DNA of 64,000 bases from Neorhizobium huautlense (GTDB taxonomy: Bacteria > Pseudomonadota > Alphaproteobacteria > Rhizobiales > Rhizobiaceae), in the NCBI RefSeq assembly GCF_002968575.1, contig NZ_PVBM01000011.1, positions 105,596-169,595 on the forward strand, read 5' to 3'. Positions 50,846-60,551 of the stretch are shown piece after piece. Numbering within the stretch: the first letter of the stretch is position 1; each line of letters opens with the position of its first letter. Below the pieces are notes generated by a model. It was not told where the DNA came from and did not search any database. It was given only the letters and a program-made list of their open reading frames with translations. Made by a program: the position numbers and the translations under genes.

Positions 50846-51091
50846 TGTTGTCTCCGTCCTAACGAATGACGAGTGTCACCTCGCGAGTTTAGGCAGTCAA
50901 CTCTTACTCTCATCGGTAGGCTCTGGAGCCGGAGGATGAGGACAGCATCAGCTGCCAGGGAGAGACACTCCGAGAGCATGCCAAAAGCCCGCTGAATGCC
51001 GAGACGCCCTATACCTCCCAATGAGGTTCCGCATGGGTTCTCGGATCCTTGAAACCACGTCAGGAGACTGCGCGGGAAAACTCTGGCGCGC
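50846..51091. other. Intergenic stretch without recognisable gene
   Basis: These 246 bases lie between the hypothetical gene and the methyltransferase gene. No ORF with family character, tRNA or clear repeat was seen, and the composition is less GC-rich than the neighbours. A minus-strand frame crosses it but mostly overlaps the hypothetical gene in another frame and looks like a shadow. Confidence 0.5.
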
Positions 51092-51736
51092 CTACCGGAA
51101 TCGCCAGACCGTTGTCCGCTTTACCTCGCTGTCCTCCAGCGCTCGCGTTACCGGCACTTCATATAGGGCGAGCTGCTCCAGGCGGTCCTTCGGGCAATAA
51201 CTTCGCCCGGGATCGCCGACCAGAACCAGACGTCCCTCGCCCGCCAACCGCGTGAACCACGGGATCAGCACACCGGCAAAATCCCGGTCGTAGAAGACAT
51301 CGCCGGCGAGGATGACATCCGCATCGACCGGCTTGCCGATCTGATTTTCTGAGATGAAGCGGAGATCGGCGCCGTTCTCGGCAGAGTTCAGGGCGACAGC
51401 GGTTTGGGTCCACGGATCGATATCCGCAGCCAGCACATCCTCGGCGCCGGCAAGCTTTGCCGCAATCGCCACCAGCCCGGAACCGCAGGCAAAATCAAAG
51501 ACCCTCTTGCCGGCTACCGTTTCCGGATGATCGAGTATATGGCGGGCAAGCCCCTGCCCGCCTGCCCAGGCAAAAGCCCAGAAGGGCGGCGGCAAGCCGA
51601 TCTCCTCCAGATCCTCTTCCGTCTTCAACCACAGATCATGCGCTTCGCTCGCCAGATGCAATCGGATTTCCGGCACATGCGGCGGGCTCATCAGCTCGGT
51701 GTTCTGGAGGATGAAGGTCCGGGGATCAGTCTTCAA
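51092..51736 (-). CDS. Class I SAM methyltransferase, ETF-beta lysine methyltransferase-like
   Basis: A 214-residue Rossmann methyltransferase. Its residues FILQNTELMSPPHVPEIRLHLASEAHDLWLKTEEDLEEIGLPPPFWAFAWAGGQGLARHIL and motif I VFDFACGSGLVAIAAKLAGA match the COG3897/ETFBKMT group, whose characterised agrobacterial member methylates the electron-transfer flavoprotein beta subunit. A TTG at 51736 gives the expected N-terminus MKTDPRTF and starts 7 bases after the EVE gene; the frame extends to ATG 51808 inside the EVE gene, with no family support for those residues. Confidence 0.8.
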   Translation of the reverse strand: MKTDPRTFILQNTELMSPPHVPEIRLHLASEAHDLWLKTEEDLEEIGLPPPFWAFAWAGGQGLARHILDHPETVAGKRVFDFACGSGLVAIAAKLAGAEDVLAADIDPWTQTAVALNSAENGADLRFISENQIGKPVDADVILAGDVFYDRDFAGVLIPWFTRLAGEGRLVLVGDPGRSYCPKDRLEQLALYEVPVTRALEDSEVKRTTVWRFR

Positions 51737-51743
51737 GACGGGA

Positions 51744-52184
51744 TCAGCCCGGCGACCGCGGCGGATTGTCGAGGCCCCCGAGCCTGCAGATCTCGAAATA
51801 TTCCTCATCCGTCACCGGCTGCACCGAAAGCCGCATCGACGTCACGAGCGACATCTTCTCGAACTTCGGGTTGGCCTTGATGTCTTTCAGCGTCACCGGC
51901 TTCGGCACATCCATGATGGCGCGGATGTCGACGCAATCCCATTTCGGATCGCCCTTCGCGCTCGAATCCGGATGAGAAAGGGCGCAAACCTCGACAATGC
52001 CGACGATCTCCAGCCCCTCGTTGGAATGGTAGAAGAAACCCTTGTCGCCGAGCTTCATCGCCCGCATGTTGTTGCGCGCCAGATAATTGCGCACCCCGGT
52101 CCACTCGGTGCCCTTCTCTCCGGCGGCCTTCTGCTGCTCCCAGGACCAGGAGGAGGGTTCGGATTTGTAAAGCCAGTACGCCAT
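51744..52184 (-). CDS. EVE-domain protein (thymocyte nuclear protein 1-like)
   Basis: A 146-residue PUA-like EVE domain. MAYWLYKSEPSSWSWEQQ...TEWTGVRNYLARNNMRAMKLGDKGFFYHSNEG is the canonical start with the base-binding aromatic residues, and GIVEVCALSHPD follows. EVE domains recognise modified bases, but this housekeeping form has no known target. It lies between the YciI-like gene (7 bases) and the methyltransferase gene, in the tsaD-gpsA operon. Confidence 0.92.
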   Translation of the reverse strand: MAYWLYKSEPSSWSWEQQKAAGEKGTEWTGVRNYLARNNMRAMKLGDKGFFYHSNEGLEIVGIVEVCALSHPDSSAKGDPKWDCVDIRAIMDVPKPVTLKDIKANPKFEKMSLVTSMRLSVQPVTDEEYFEICRLGGLDNPPRSPG

Positions 52185-52191
52185 CGATGCC

Positions 52192-52485
52192 TCACTCAGC
52201 CGGCTTGTTGAAGACCCAGTTGTAGGGTTTGATCTCGACCTTTTCGAACAGGCCGGCGAGATAATAGGGATCCGCTTCCGCGATCGTCCGCGCTGCGGCC
52301 ATGTCGGCGGCTTCGACGATCACCAGACTGCCGTTCGGCTTGCCTTCGTCGTCGAGAAACGGACCTGCCATCTTCAGCGTACCGTTCGCATTGAGCTTGT
52401 TGAGGTGCTCCAGATGAGCCGGGCGGGTGTCCATCCGGACATTCAGATGCCCGGGCTTGTCGGTGCACAAAAAGGCGAACAGCAT
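52192..52485 (-). CDS. YciI-family protein
   Basis: A 97-residue YCII domain: MLFAFLCTDKPGHLNVRMDTRPAHLEHLNKLNANGTLKMAGPFLDDEGKPNGSLVIVEAADMAAARTIAEADPY, with the conserved His (RPAHLEHL) and Asp (EADPY) of the proposed active site. GAAGGAGAG precedes the ATG. It lies 27 bases after gpsA. It is a second family member, distinct from the one in the suc operon. Confidence 0.92.
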   Translation of the reverse strand: MLFAFLCTDKPGHLNVRMDTRPAHLEHLNKLNANGTLKMAGPFLDDEGKPNGSLVIVEAADMAAARTIAEADPYYLAGLFEKVEIKPYNWVFNKPAE

Positions 52486-52512
52486 TGATCTCTCCTTCAG
52501 GTATTTATTGCT

Positions 52513-53505
52513 CTATTCGGCTTTGATCGGCCGGGTCATCAGTTGTTCCATCGCAGCCATGACATCGAGCTTGCCGTCGATGATCGCCGCAACCGCGTCG
52601 GTCACCGGCAGGTCGACCGCAAACCTTTCACCAAGCCTGGCGGCAACGGACGCAGCAAAGGCCCCTTCGACCAAAAGGCCGCCGCCAATCGTTTCGGCCG
52701 GATCGCCCTGCCCAAGCGCAATGCCGAAGCGGAGGTTTCTCGACTGATGGCTCGTGCCGGTCAGCACCAGATCGCCGAGGCCGGAAAGACCGCTGACCGT
52801 GTCCGCCCGGCCACCCATGGCCTCGACCAGCCGCGACATTTCCGCCAGCCCACGGGAAATCAGCGCGGCCCGGGCGGATTCGCCGAGCCCGGCACCCTCG
52901 ACAATGCCGCAAGCGATCGCCAGCACGTTCTTCAGCGCACCGCCGAGCTGGACTCCGATGCGGTCAGTCGATGCATAGAGCCGAAAGGTGCGGCCCGACA
53001 GGACATTCGCAAGCCGGTCCGCCAGATCATGGCCTTCAGCGGCAATCACCATCGCGGTCGGCAGGCCTCGCGCGATATCGGCGGCAAAACCTGGGCCGGA
53101 AAGCACCGCAATTCGAGAGCGAGGCAATTCCCGCTCGAGCACGTCGGTGAGCAGACTGCCGGACGATCTGTCGATCCCCTTGGCGCAGGTGACGACAACG
53201 GCGTCCTTCGTCAGATAAGGCCCATAATGCCGCGCCGCATCCGCCTGCGCCTGCGAAGGCATCGCAAACAGGACAATGCTCGCTTCACCGATGGCGTCCG
53301 GCTCGGCGGAAAATTCCAGTGCATCCGGCAGCGGCACCCCGGGCAATGCCGCGTCATGCACGCGGCCCTCGCGAAGATCGTTCATCAGCGACGGGTCCCG
53401 GCCGATAAGGGTGACGGGATAGCGACCTTCCAGAGTGACCACGGCCGCGAGCGCAGTACCAAAGGCGCCGGCACCGATGACGACGATCCGCTCTCTGCCG
53501 CTCAT
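52513..53505 (-). CDS. gpsA: Glycerol-3-phosphate dehydrogenase [NAD(P)+]
   Basis: Reduces dihydroxyacetone phosphate to sn-glycerol 3-phosphate for phospholipid synthesis. The 330-residue enzyme has the Rossmann motif [13 protein letters not shown], the catalytic Lys in VVTCAKGID, a second Lys in [22 protein letters not shown], and the sn-G3P loop [20 protein letters not shown]. It overlaps the tsaD stop by 4 bases. Confidence 0.97.
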   Translation of the reverse strand: MSGRERIVVIGAGAFGTALAAVVTLEGRYPVTLIGRDPSLMNDLREGRVHDAALPGVPLPDALEFSAEPDAIGEASIVLFAMPSQAQADAARHYGPYLTKDAVVVTCAKGIDRSSGSLLTDVLERELPRSRIAVLSGPGFAADIARGLPTAMVIAAEGHDLADRLANVLSGRTFRLYASTDRIGVQLGGALKNVLAIACGIVEGAGLGESARAALISRGLAEMSRLVEAMGGRADTVSGLSGLGDLVLTGTSHQSRNLRFGIALGQGDPAETIGGGLLVEGAFAASVAARLGERFAVDLPVTDAVAAIIDGKLDVMAAMEQLMTRPIKAE

Positions 53506-54599
53506 GCCTTGGCGCCCCGCTTTCCGGAACCGAGAACGGCCTGAGCCTGCTTGTCGAGCGGCCAGCGCGAGCGCGGCGCCACGTCCAGCGCGTCTGCCGG
53601 AAACTCTCCCGCAAGCCGCTCAAGTCCGGCCCAGGCGATCATAGCCGCGTTGTCCGTGCAGAGCCTGAGCGGCGGCGCGATAAACCGGAACCCGTTCTCG
53701 ATGCAAAGAGCCTGCAGGGTACGGCGGATTTCCTGGTTGGCGGCGACGCCGCCAGCGACCACCAGTGCCGGATCGACATCGAGCGCTGCGAACTCCTGCT
53801 TGAAGCGCGCCAGCCCCCTGCCGATCCGGTCGCGCAGCGTGCGCGAGATTGCCTTTTGGAAGGAGGCGCAGATATCGGCGATATCCTCATCGCTCAAAGG
53901 CGCGATTTCGGTGGCCGCCTGTCGCACCGCAGTCTTGAGGCCGGAAAAGGAAAAATCGAGCCGAGCTTCACCGACCAAAGGGCGCGGAAGCGAAAAACGG
54001 TCCGGATTGCCCGCTTGTGCGGCCTTTTCCACCGCTGGGCCACCCGGGTAGGGCAGGCCGAGCAGTTTCGCCGTCTTGTCGAAAGCTTCACCGAGCGCGT
54101 CGTCGATGGTCGTGCCCCAGCGCTCGTATTCCCCCACGCCTCTCACCAGGACCAGTTGGGTGTGTCCTCCCGAAACGAGCAGCATCAGGTAGGGAAACGA
54201 AAGCCCGTCCGTCAGCCGCGCCGTTAGTGCATGGCCTTCGAGGTGATTGATCGCCAGCAGCGGCTTGCCCGACGCACGCGCGATCGCCTTCGCGGTCATG
54301 AGCCCGACGATCAGCCCGCCGATCAGGCCCGGACCCGAGGTTGCGGCCACGGCGTCGATTTCATCGAGCGAAACGCCTGCCCGGTCGAGCGCTTCTTCCA
54401 CCAGCCCGTCCAGCGCCTCGACATGCGCCCGTGCGGCGATTTCCGGCACCACGCCGCCGTAGGCACTATGCTCGTCGAGTTGAGACAGAACGACATCGGA
54501 CAGGATTTCACCACGTCCGTCCTCATGGCGCGCAACGACCGCCGCCGCCGTTTCGTCGCAGCTTGTTTCTATGCCGAGGATGCGAAGAAAGGTCGCCAT
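53502..54599 (-). CDS. tsaD: tRNA N6-adenosine threonylcarbamoyltransferase
   Basis: Kae1/TsaD subunit that makes t6A37 in ANN-decoding tRNAs. The 365-residue protein has [16 protein letters not shown] at the N-terminus, the metal-binding His119 and His123 in [14 protein letters not shown] and [12 protein letters not shown] with the third ligand Asp. It is divergent from hemC and heads an operon with gpsA. Confidence 0.97.
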   Translation of the reverse strand: MATFLRILGIETSCDETAAAVVARHEDGRGEILSDVVLSQLDEHSAYGGVVPEIAARAHVEALDGLVEEALDRAGVSLDEIDAVAATSGPGLIGGLIVGLMTAKAIARASGKPLLAINHLEGHALTARLTDGLSFPYLMLLVSGGHTQLVLVRGVGEYERWGTTIDDALGEAFDKTAKLLGLPYPGGPAVEKAAQAGNPDRFSLPRPLVGEARLDFSFSGLKTAVRQAATEIAPLSDEDIADICASFQKAISRTLRDRIGRGLARFKQEFAALDVDPALVVAGGVAANQEIRRTLQALCIENGFRFIAPPLRLCTDNAAMIAWAGLERLAGEFPADALDVAPRSRWPLDKQAQAVLGSGKRGAKA

Positions 54600-54661
54600 G
54601 GGTCTATCGTTGATTGCGATGCCGGATAATCCGGTCTACGAAAGCCTCCGGTAACAATGGA

Positions 54662-55600
54662 ATGACGCGGATGCAAACAAAACCTTTCCGGATCGGAACG
54701 CGGGGCAGCCCGCTGGCGCTCGCCCAGGCCTCCGAAACACGTGCCCGGCTGATGACGGCACACGGTCTTCCGGAGGAAATGTTCGAGATCGTCGTGCTGT
54801 CCACCAAGGGCGACCGCATCACCGACCGCGCTTTGACCGAGCTCGGCGGCAAAGGGCTCTTCACACAGGAACTGGAAGAACAGCTGCTTTCCGGCGACCT
54901 CGACTTCGCCGTGCATTCGTCTAAGGACATGCCGACCAAACTGCCGGACGGTCTCCGCTTGTCGGCCTATCTGCCGCGCGAGGATTTTCGTGACGCCTTC
55001 ATCGGCCGGACCGCGCCGACACTCACCGCATTGCCCGACCATGCGACTATCGGCTCCTCCTCGCTGCGCCGACAGGCCCTGATCAAGCGTATCCGGCCGG
55101 ACATCAATGTCATAACCTTCCGCGGTCTTGTCGAAACGCGGCTGCGCAAGCTGGATGAAGGCCAGGTGGATGCGACACTTTTGGCCTTCGCCGGCCTGAA
55201 GCGCCTTGCCAAGGAGGAGGTCGTCACCGAACTTCTCGATCCGGCTGATTTTCCGCCGGCTCCTGCGCAGGGCGCGATCTGTGTCGAAAGCCGCATCGGC
55301 GACAGCCGCATCGATGAATTGCTGGAGCCGATCAACGACCGGCCGACTTATGATGCTGTCTCCTGCGAACGCGCCTTCCTCGCCGCTCTCGACGGCTCCT
55401 GCCGCACGCCGATCGGCGGTTATGCCGTCTGCGACGGAGACCACCTGAAATTTTCAGGCCTCATTCTCACCCCGGACGGACAACGGGAGCATTCGATCGC
55501 GGTTGAGGGAAAACGCGCGCATGCGGAAGCGCTTGGCCGCAAGGCCGGCGAGGCGGTGCGGGCGACCGCCGGCAGTGATTTCTTCGAAGACTGGTCCTAA
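54662..55600 (+). CDS. hemC: Hydroxymethylbilane synthase (porphobilinogen deaminase)
   Basis: Polymerises four porphobilinogens to hydroxymethylbilane in heme and cobalamin synthesis. The 312-residue enzyme has [32 protein letters not shown] with the catalytic Asp, SSLRRQALI, and the dipyrromethane-cofactor Cys247 in [15 protein letters not shown] 54662 or 54671 is the likely start; the frame runs back to 54614. It is divergent from tsaD, with a 62-base shared promoter region. Confidence 0.96.
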   Translation: MTRMQTKPFRIGTRGSPLALAQASETRARLMTAHGLPEEMFEIVVLSTKGDRITDRALTELGGKGLFTQELEEQLLSGDLDFAVHSSKDMPTKLPDGLRLSAYLPREDFRDAFIGRTAPTLTALPDHATIGSSSLRRQALIKRIRPDINVITFRGLVETRLRKLDEGQVDATLLAFAGLKRLAKEEVVTELLDPADFPPAPAQGAICVESRIGDSRIDELLEPINDRPTYDAVSCERAFLAALDGSCRTPIGGYAVCDGDHLKFSGLILTPDGQREHSIAVEGKRAHAEALGRKAGEAVRATAGSDFFEDWS

Positions 55601-55604
55601 CCCC

Positions 55605-56312
55605 ATGCGGGTCGTCGTTACCCGCCCTGAACCATCGGCCGGACGCACTGCCGATCGGCTGGTGAACCTGGGACACCAGCCGATCCTGCTGCCGCTGACG
55701 CGAGCGCTGCGTCGTCCGGACATTGCCGAAACTGCACTGAAGAAACCTCACGCCGCCCTTGCGCTGACGAGTGCGGAAGCGGCCAGAGTTCTCTCGTCTG
55801 TGGACTGCCTCTCGCCCTATCTGGATGAGGTGCTTTATGCTGTCGGGGAAGCGACGGCCAGGGCGGCGGAAGAAGCCGGCTTCCGAAAAATCCGTAAGGG
55901 ACCTGGGACCGGCTCTGAACTTGCCCGGCTGGTTCTAGCCGACGCCCCGATCTTCGACGCTCCCCTGCTCTATCTTGCCGGCCGGCCGCGTTCGACCAGT
56001 TTCGAGGAAGGGCTTCGAACGGCGAAAATGCCTCTCGCCGTGGCGGAAATCTACGAGATGGCACCACTGCCTTATGATCGGGAATCTGTCCGCGAAGCTG
56101 TGCTGGACGCGCCGGTCGACGCGGTCCTTCTCTATTCACGGGAAAATGCGCGGCTGTTCTTTGAGCTTATGGCGCCATTTGCGGACGCGCTCTCGAATGC
56201 GCAGATAATCTGTCTCAGCGACAATGTCGCCGCCGCAGTGCCTCCCGAATTTCACAGAAAGATCAAGATCGCCGCCCATGCTGACGAGAACGGGCTTCTG
56301 GCTCTCCTTTAG
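55605..56312 (+). CDS. hemD: Uroporphyrinogen-III synthase
   Basis: Cyclises hydroxymethylbilane with inversion of ring D. The 235-residue protein starts MRVVVTRPEPSAGRTADRLVNLGHQPILLPLTR, the normal HemD N-terminus, followed by LALTSAEAARVL, YAVGEATARAAEEAGF, and the C-terminal LLYSRENARLFFELM and ICLSDNVAAAV. HemD is poorly conserved, but these blocks and the 4-base gap to hemC make the call secure. A 5-bp GC hairpin with a CCTTTT tract follows but is weak. Confidence 0.93.
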   Translation: MRVVVTRPEPSAGRTADRLVNLGHQPILLPLTRALRRPDIAETALKKPHAALALTSAEAARVLSSVDCLSPYLDEVLYAVGEATARAAEEAGFRKIRKGPGTGSELARLVLADAPIFDAPLLYLAGRPRSTSFEEGLRTAKMPLAVAEIYEMAPLPYDRESVREAVLDAPVDAVLLYSRENARLFFELMAPFADALSNAQIICLSDNVAAAVPPEFHRKIKIAAHADENGLLALL

Positions 56313-56402
56313 TCGAGGAGAGGCGGCAAATTCCCGCCCGCCCCTTTTCTTCCGCCCGCCCGCTGACTAGTTTCCCCAGAGCACATGCAAAAAGAGGTCG
56401 AG

Positions 56403-57644
56403 ATGGTATCGGAAAAACCGCCGCGCCGATCAAAGGCAGAAAAAGAACCCGTGACCATCGACCTCACTGCAGAGGAGGCCGTTGCCGAGCCGGTGCGCAG
56501 CATCGATTCCGACGAGCCGGTGACACCGGCGGAACTGGAGGCGGAAACATCCGTCGACACCGACAAGCCGGTGGAAGCCGATATCGCTGACGAACCTGTG
56601 TCGACAACGTCAGGCATCGAGGACGAGGCACCACTTGCCGACGCCGAACCGGACGATGCAAGACAACCGCAATCCGCCACCGTTGCTCCCGAACCTGAGC
56701 CGGTCCCCGCCCCGCCAGCGAAAAGGAGCCCTGCGGCATCCACACTCGTCGCGGCAGGGATTTTCGGCGGTATCGTCGCACTGGCGCTTGCGGGCAGCAT
56801 GCAATATGCCGGCTATCTTCCAGGCGCCTCTCCAGCCGCACCTGCAACTGACACGACTGCCCTATCTTCGCAAATCGACCAACTCCGCCAGGAGATCGCC
56901 GCGCTGCAATCCCGGCCTGCGCCAACTGCAGACGAAGGACTCGCCAATCGTGTTGCGGCCCTTGAAGCTGCGACAGGCAATTCGAACGGTGCCGCATCGG
57001 AGCAGGCAATTGTCGCCCTAAAAGAGGACATAGCACTGCTTCGTTCCGCCGTGGAATCGACAGCCGGCAACAATGTTCATCTCGAGGATCGGATTGAGGG
57101 CGTCGAAGCCAAAGTGAACGATCGGGGACCGGAGCAGCAGGTGGCCCGGGCAATTGCGGCGGCAGCGCTCAAAGCCGCGATCGATAGGGGCGGCTCGTTT
57201 GAAACCGAGCTCCAGACATTTGGAAGTGTTGCCGGTGACGATCCGGCGATTGCCGACCTGCAGAAATTCGCCGCGGCGGGCGTACCTTCGCGCGTCGAAC
57301 TGCAGCGGGAATTTCCGAAAGTGGCTGATGCCATGCTGGAAGCCACCAGCCAGCCGGATCCCAACCAGGGAATTGCCGGTCGGCTTCTCTCTTCCGCAAT
57401 GTCGGTGGTGAAAGTGCGGCGGGTCGGCAATGTCGAAGGCGACACACCCGAAGCGATTATCGCCCGCATCGAGGAAGCTCTTCGCAACGGCGATCTCAAG
57501 GCTTCAGTGCGGAAGTGGGACGCCCTGCCGGAGCCGGCAAAGGCCACCTCCCGCGACTTCAGGCAGAAGCTTGATGCTCGCATTCAGGTGGAAGATCTCG
57601 TTGGCGGCACGCTGACGCGCGCCGTGACCGGTACCCAAGGCTGA
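56403..57644 (+). CDS. Mitofilin-like inner-membrane protein (COG4223)
   Basis: A 413-residue protein with an acidic, Pro/Glu-rich N-terminal cytoplasmic part (about 1-105). One transmembrane helix (AASTLVAAGIFGGIVALALAGSMQYAGYL) and a coiled coil (TALSSQIDQLRQEIAALQS...) follow, and the C-terminal domain has VRRVGNVEGDTPEAIIARIEEALRNGDLKASVRKWDALPEPAKATSRDFRQKLDARI. The C-terminal block is the mitofilin/Mic60 domain that alphaproteobacteria carry next to the hem genes; relatives shape intracytoplasmic membranes and outer-membrane contacts. ATG 56403 follows AGAGGTCGAG; ATG 56385 is an alternative. Confidence 0.88.
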   Translation: MVSEKPPRRSKAEKEPVTIDLTAEEAVAEPVRSIDSDEPVTPAELEAETSVDTDKPVEADIADEPVSTTSGIEDEAPLADAEPDDARQPQSATVAPEPEPVPAPPAKRSPAASTLVAAGIFGGIVALALAGSMQYAGYLPGASPAAPATDTTALSSQIDQLRQEIAALQSRPAPTADEGLANRVAALEAATGNSNGAASEQAIVALKEDIALLRSAVESTAGNNVHLEDRIEGVEAKVNDRGPEQQVARAIAAAALKAAIDRGGSFETELQTFGSVAGDDPAIADLQKFAAAGVPSRVELQREFPKVADAMLEATSQPDPNQGIAGRLLSSAMSVVKVRRVGNVEGDTPEAIIARIEEALRNGDLKASVRKWDALPEPAKATSRDFRQKLDARIQVEDLVGGTLTRAVTGTQG

Positions 57645-57658
57645 GGACGAACACCCGA

Positions 57659-59257
57659 ATGATCAGACTTTTCATTTTCCTCCTCGTCGTTCTGGCTCTC
57701 GGTTGGGGCTTCTCCTGGCTCGCCGACCGGCCCGGCCTCATCTCCATCACCTGGCAGGATCACCTGATCGAGACCAGCATCATGGTCGCGGCCACAATGG
57801 TGGTCGCGCTTATTGCCGCCGCCATGATCCTCTGGTGGATCGTCGGCATAATCTGGACCTCGCCCTATTCCGTCCGCCGTTATTTCCGAGCCCGCAAGCG
57901 GGATCGCGGCTACCAAGCGCTCTCCACCGGCTTGATCGCGGCTGGCGCCGGCAATGCGCTGCTCGCCCGCAAGATGAGCCTTCGCACCCGTGGCCTGCTG
58001 AGCGCCGACCAGGAGCCGCTGATTCACCTGCTCGAAGCACAGGCTGCGCTGATCGAAGGCAAATACGACGACGCCCGAAAGAAATTCGAGGAGATGGTCG
58101 AGGACCCGGAAACGCGGGAACTCGGCCTGCGGGGTCTTTACATGGAGGCCCGCCGGCTTGGCGCCAACGAAGCAGCCCGCCAATACGCGGAAAAGGCTGC
58201 GGAGCATGCGCCATATCTGCCCTGGGCGGCACAAGCGACGCTCGAAGCCCACAGCCAGTCGGGCCGCTGGGATGACGCGCTCCGCCTTCTCGACCAGCAG
58301 CGCATGGCCAACATCCTGGAAAAAGCGCAGGCCGATCGCTGGAAGGCCGTGCTCTTGACCGCGAGAGCCGGCGACCGGCTTGAAGGGGACCCGAAAGGCG
58401 CCCGGGACGACGCTATGGCGGCGTTGAAGCTCGCCAAGGATCTTGTACCCGCCGCCGTCATTGCAGCAAAAGCCTGGCTGCGCGAGGACAATATCCGCAA
58501 GGCGGCATCCACTCTCGAAACCGTTTGGAAGCTCGAGCCTCATCCGGAGATCGCCCAGACCTATGTTCGCGCCCGTAGCGGCGACAGCACCACCGACCGG
58601 CTGAAGCGCGCCGAAAAGCTGGAGGCCTTGCGGCCCAACAATATCGAATCCCTCATCGCCGTGGCCCAGGCCGCCCTCGACGCTCAGGAATTCAGGAAGG
58701 CCCGGGCAAAAGCGGAAGCTGCAGCCCGCATGGAACCGCGGGAGGGGGTCTATCTCCTTCTCGCCGACATCGAGGAAGCCGAAACCAACGACCAGGGCCG
58801 CGTTCGTCATTGGATGGCACAGGCACTGCGAGCTCCGCGGGATCCGGCTTGGGTTGCCGATGGCTTCGTTTCGGAGAAGTGGTTGCCCATCTCGCCCGTG
58901 ACAGGCCGCCTCGACGCCTTCGAATGGAAGGCGCCCTTCGGCCAGCTCGAAGGCCCGATCGAGGAGGGCACACTCGCGGCCGACAAAGCGATTGCGAGCC
59001 TGCCGCCCGTGGAGACGCCAAAGGAGGAAGAGCCGCCGAAACAGATCGTCATTCAACCAGCCCCTGCTCCGGAAACACAAAAAAGCGAGTTAGCTGTTGC
59101 AGCAAAAACACCAGCACCTGCCAATGTGAAGCCAAAGGATGAAAAACTGGTCGAAACCGAGGAGGAGCCAGTTCCATTTTTCGGGCGGCCGCCGGATGAT
59201 CCGGGCGTGAAGGATCCGGACGCCGGGCAGCCCGCGACGAGGCTCCGGCTTTTCTAG
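57659..59257 (+). CDS. hemY: HemY-domain TPR membrane protein
   Basis: A 532-residue protein with two N-terminal membrane helices (about 2-22 and 41-66) that define the HemY_N domain, containing SPYSVRRYFRARKRDRGYQALSTGLIAAGAGNALLARK. TPR-like helical repeats (about 125-395) and a Pro/Glu/Lys-rich tail follow. Proteins of this type are encoded beside hemCD but are not the protoporphyrinogen oxidase also called HemY; their role in heme synthesis is unclear. It starts 14 bases after the mitofilin-like gene. Confidence 0.9.
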   Translation: MIRLFIFLLVVLALGWGFSWLADRPGLISITWQDHLIETSIMVAATMVVALIAAAMILWWIVGIIWTSPYSVRRYFRARKRDRGYQALSTGLIAAGAGNALLARKMSLRTRGLLSADQEPLIHLLEAQAALIEGKYDDARKKFEEMVEDPETRELGLRGLYMEARRLGANEAARQYAEKAAEHAPYLPWAAQATLEAHSQSGRWDDALRLLDQQRMANILEKAQADRWKAVLLTARAGDRLEGDPKGARDDAMAALKLAKDLVPAAVIAAKAWLREDNIRKAASTLETVWKLEPHPEIAQTYVRARSGDSTTDRLKRAEKLEALRPNNIESLIAVAQAALDAQEFRKARAKAEAAARMEPREGVYLLLADIEEAETNDQGRVRHWMAQALRAPRDPAWVADGFVSEKWLPISPVTGRLDAFEWKAPFGQLEGPIEEGTLAADKAIASLPPVETPKEEEPPKQIVIQPAPAPETQKSELAVAAKTPAPANVKPKDEKLVETEEEPVPFFGRPPDDPGVKDPDAGQPATRLRLF

Positions 59258-59280
59258 AGAAGGCGAGGCCTGAAAAAAGA

Positions 59281-59760
59281 ATGTTGGACCGAATTCAGGC
59301 CTTTCTCCAAACTCTCACATCATCCAATTCTGCCCGGGAATTTGCGCCCGACGATCCGAGAGTGGCTTTCGTCGCCCTCTGTTTCCAGGTCATGGAGGCG
59401 GACGGCAACGTGTCCGAACAGGAGCAGCAGACGTTTCGCGATCTCCTGCGCGAACGCTACGACCTGAGCGAAGCTCGCCTCAAGGCGCTGATCGAGGCCG
59501 GGCACGACGCCGGCCGCGAGGCAGTTGACTATTACCGTTTCACTTCCGATCTTAAGAAACACCTTGTCGACGAAGACGACCGCGTCGAACTTCTCGGCAT
59601 CCTCTGGGATATCGTCTATGCGGACGGCCAGCGCAGCGAGATCGAGGATCACGTGATCTGGAGAATCGCGGATCTTCTCGGGGTTTCATCGCGCGACAGG
59701 GTTCTGCAGCGTCAGCAAGCTGCGGCACGTTCAACGGGAGGAGATGAGGGAGAGCAGTAG
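59281..59760 (+). CDS. TerB-family protein
   Basis: A 159-residue helical protein with a TerB fold: DPRVAFVALCFQVMEADGNVSEQEQQTFRDLL and VELLGILWDIVYADGQRSEIEDHVIWRIADLLGV are two copies of the acidic metal-binding helix-loop motif (ADGxxSxxE). TerB proteins were named for tellurite resistance, but stand-alone members like this are common and uncharacterised. It follows hemY by 23 bases. Confidence 0.87.
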   Translation: MLDRIQAFLQTLTSSNSAREFAPDDPRVAFVALCFQVMEADGNVSEQEQQTFRDLLRERYDLSEARLKALIEAGHDAGREAVDYYRFTSDLKKHLVDEDDRVELLGILWDIVYADGQRSEIEDHVIWRIADLLGVSSRDRVLQRQQAAARSTGGDEGEQ

Positions 59761-59772
59761 GGACGTACCGAC

Positions 59773-60549
59773 ATGTTGATGCAGCCTTCCCGCCATACCA
59801 AAAAGCTTCCTGTGCTCATCGTCCTGCATCAGGAGCGCTCTTCCCCTGGCCGCGTCGGGCAGATGCTGATCGACAAGGGCTTTCCGCTCGACATCCGTCG
59901 TCCCGTGCTCGGTGACCCGCTGCCTTCAACGCTTGTCGGGCACGCCGGCGCGGTCATTTTCGGCGGGCCGATGAGCGCCAACGATCCCGAGCCCTACATC
60001 AAGACGGAGATAGACTGGATTGGCGTTCCGCTGAAAGAGAACAAGCCTTATCTCGGCATCTGCCTGGGGGCGCAGATGATGGTGCGTCATCTCGGCGGCA
60101 CGGTAGCACCCGACAAGGAGGGGCTGACAGAGATCGGCTGGTATCCCTTGCGGGCCACCGAGCACGGCCGCCTGCTGATGCATTGGCCGAAAATGGTCTA
60201 CCATTTCCACCGCGAGGGTTTCGAACTGCCGCATGGTGCGCAACTGCTTGCACAGGGCGATGCCTATCCGAACCAGGCAATTCGTTACGGCGACAATGCC
60301 TGGGGCCTGCAGTTCCATGCGGAGCTTACACGCGCCATGATGCAGCGTTGGGTGGTGCATGGTGAGCACCGCTTCATCATGCCGAATGCCCAGAAAGGCC
60401 GCGAGCATCTGGAAGGGCGGATGATCTTCGACGCGCCGCTCAAGGAGTGGCTGTGGAATTTCCTCGGTACGGTATTCGAAGGCAAACTTGCCGATAAAGG
60501 AGCCGCAGCGGCAGATGCCCGCCACCAGCCTGCCTCGCGAGGCGGTTGA
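59773..60549 (+). CDS. Class I glutamine amidotransferase-like protein
   Basis: A 258-residue triad-type amidotransferase domain. The nucleophile elbow YLGICLGAQ gives Cys97, and LQFHAEL gives His182 and Glu184, so the catalytic triad is intact. FGGPMSANDPEPYI is the oxyanion-loop region. It is not fused to a synthetase and resembles GMP-synthase-like or gamma-glutamyl-hydrolysing relatives (PuuD, YfeJ type); the substrate is unknown. It starts 12 bases after the TerB-like gene and is the last gene of this plus-strand run. Confidence 0.88.
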   Translation: MLMQPSRHTKKLPVLIVLHQERSSPGRVGQMLIDKGFPLDIRRPVLGDPLPSTLVGHAGAVIFGGPMSANDPEPYIKTEIDWIGVPLKENKPYLGICLGAQMMVRHLGGTVAPDKEGLTEIGWYPLRATEHGRLLMHWPKMVYHFHREGFELPHGAQLLAQGDAYPNQAIRYGDNAWGLQFHAELTRAMMQRWVVHGEHRFIMPNAQKGREHLEGRMIFDAPLKEWLWNFLGTVFEGKLADKGAAAADARHQPASRGG

Positions 60550-60551
60550 AC

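Noticed and set aside
50641..51021. 126-codon minus-strand frame overlapping the 101-residue hypothetical gene
   Set aside because: It lies in another frame of a gene with a better ribosome site and has no recognisable motifs.
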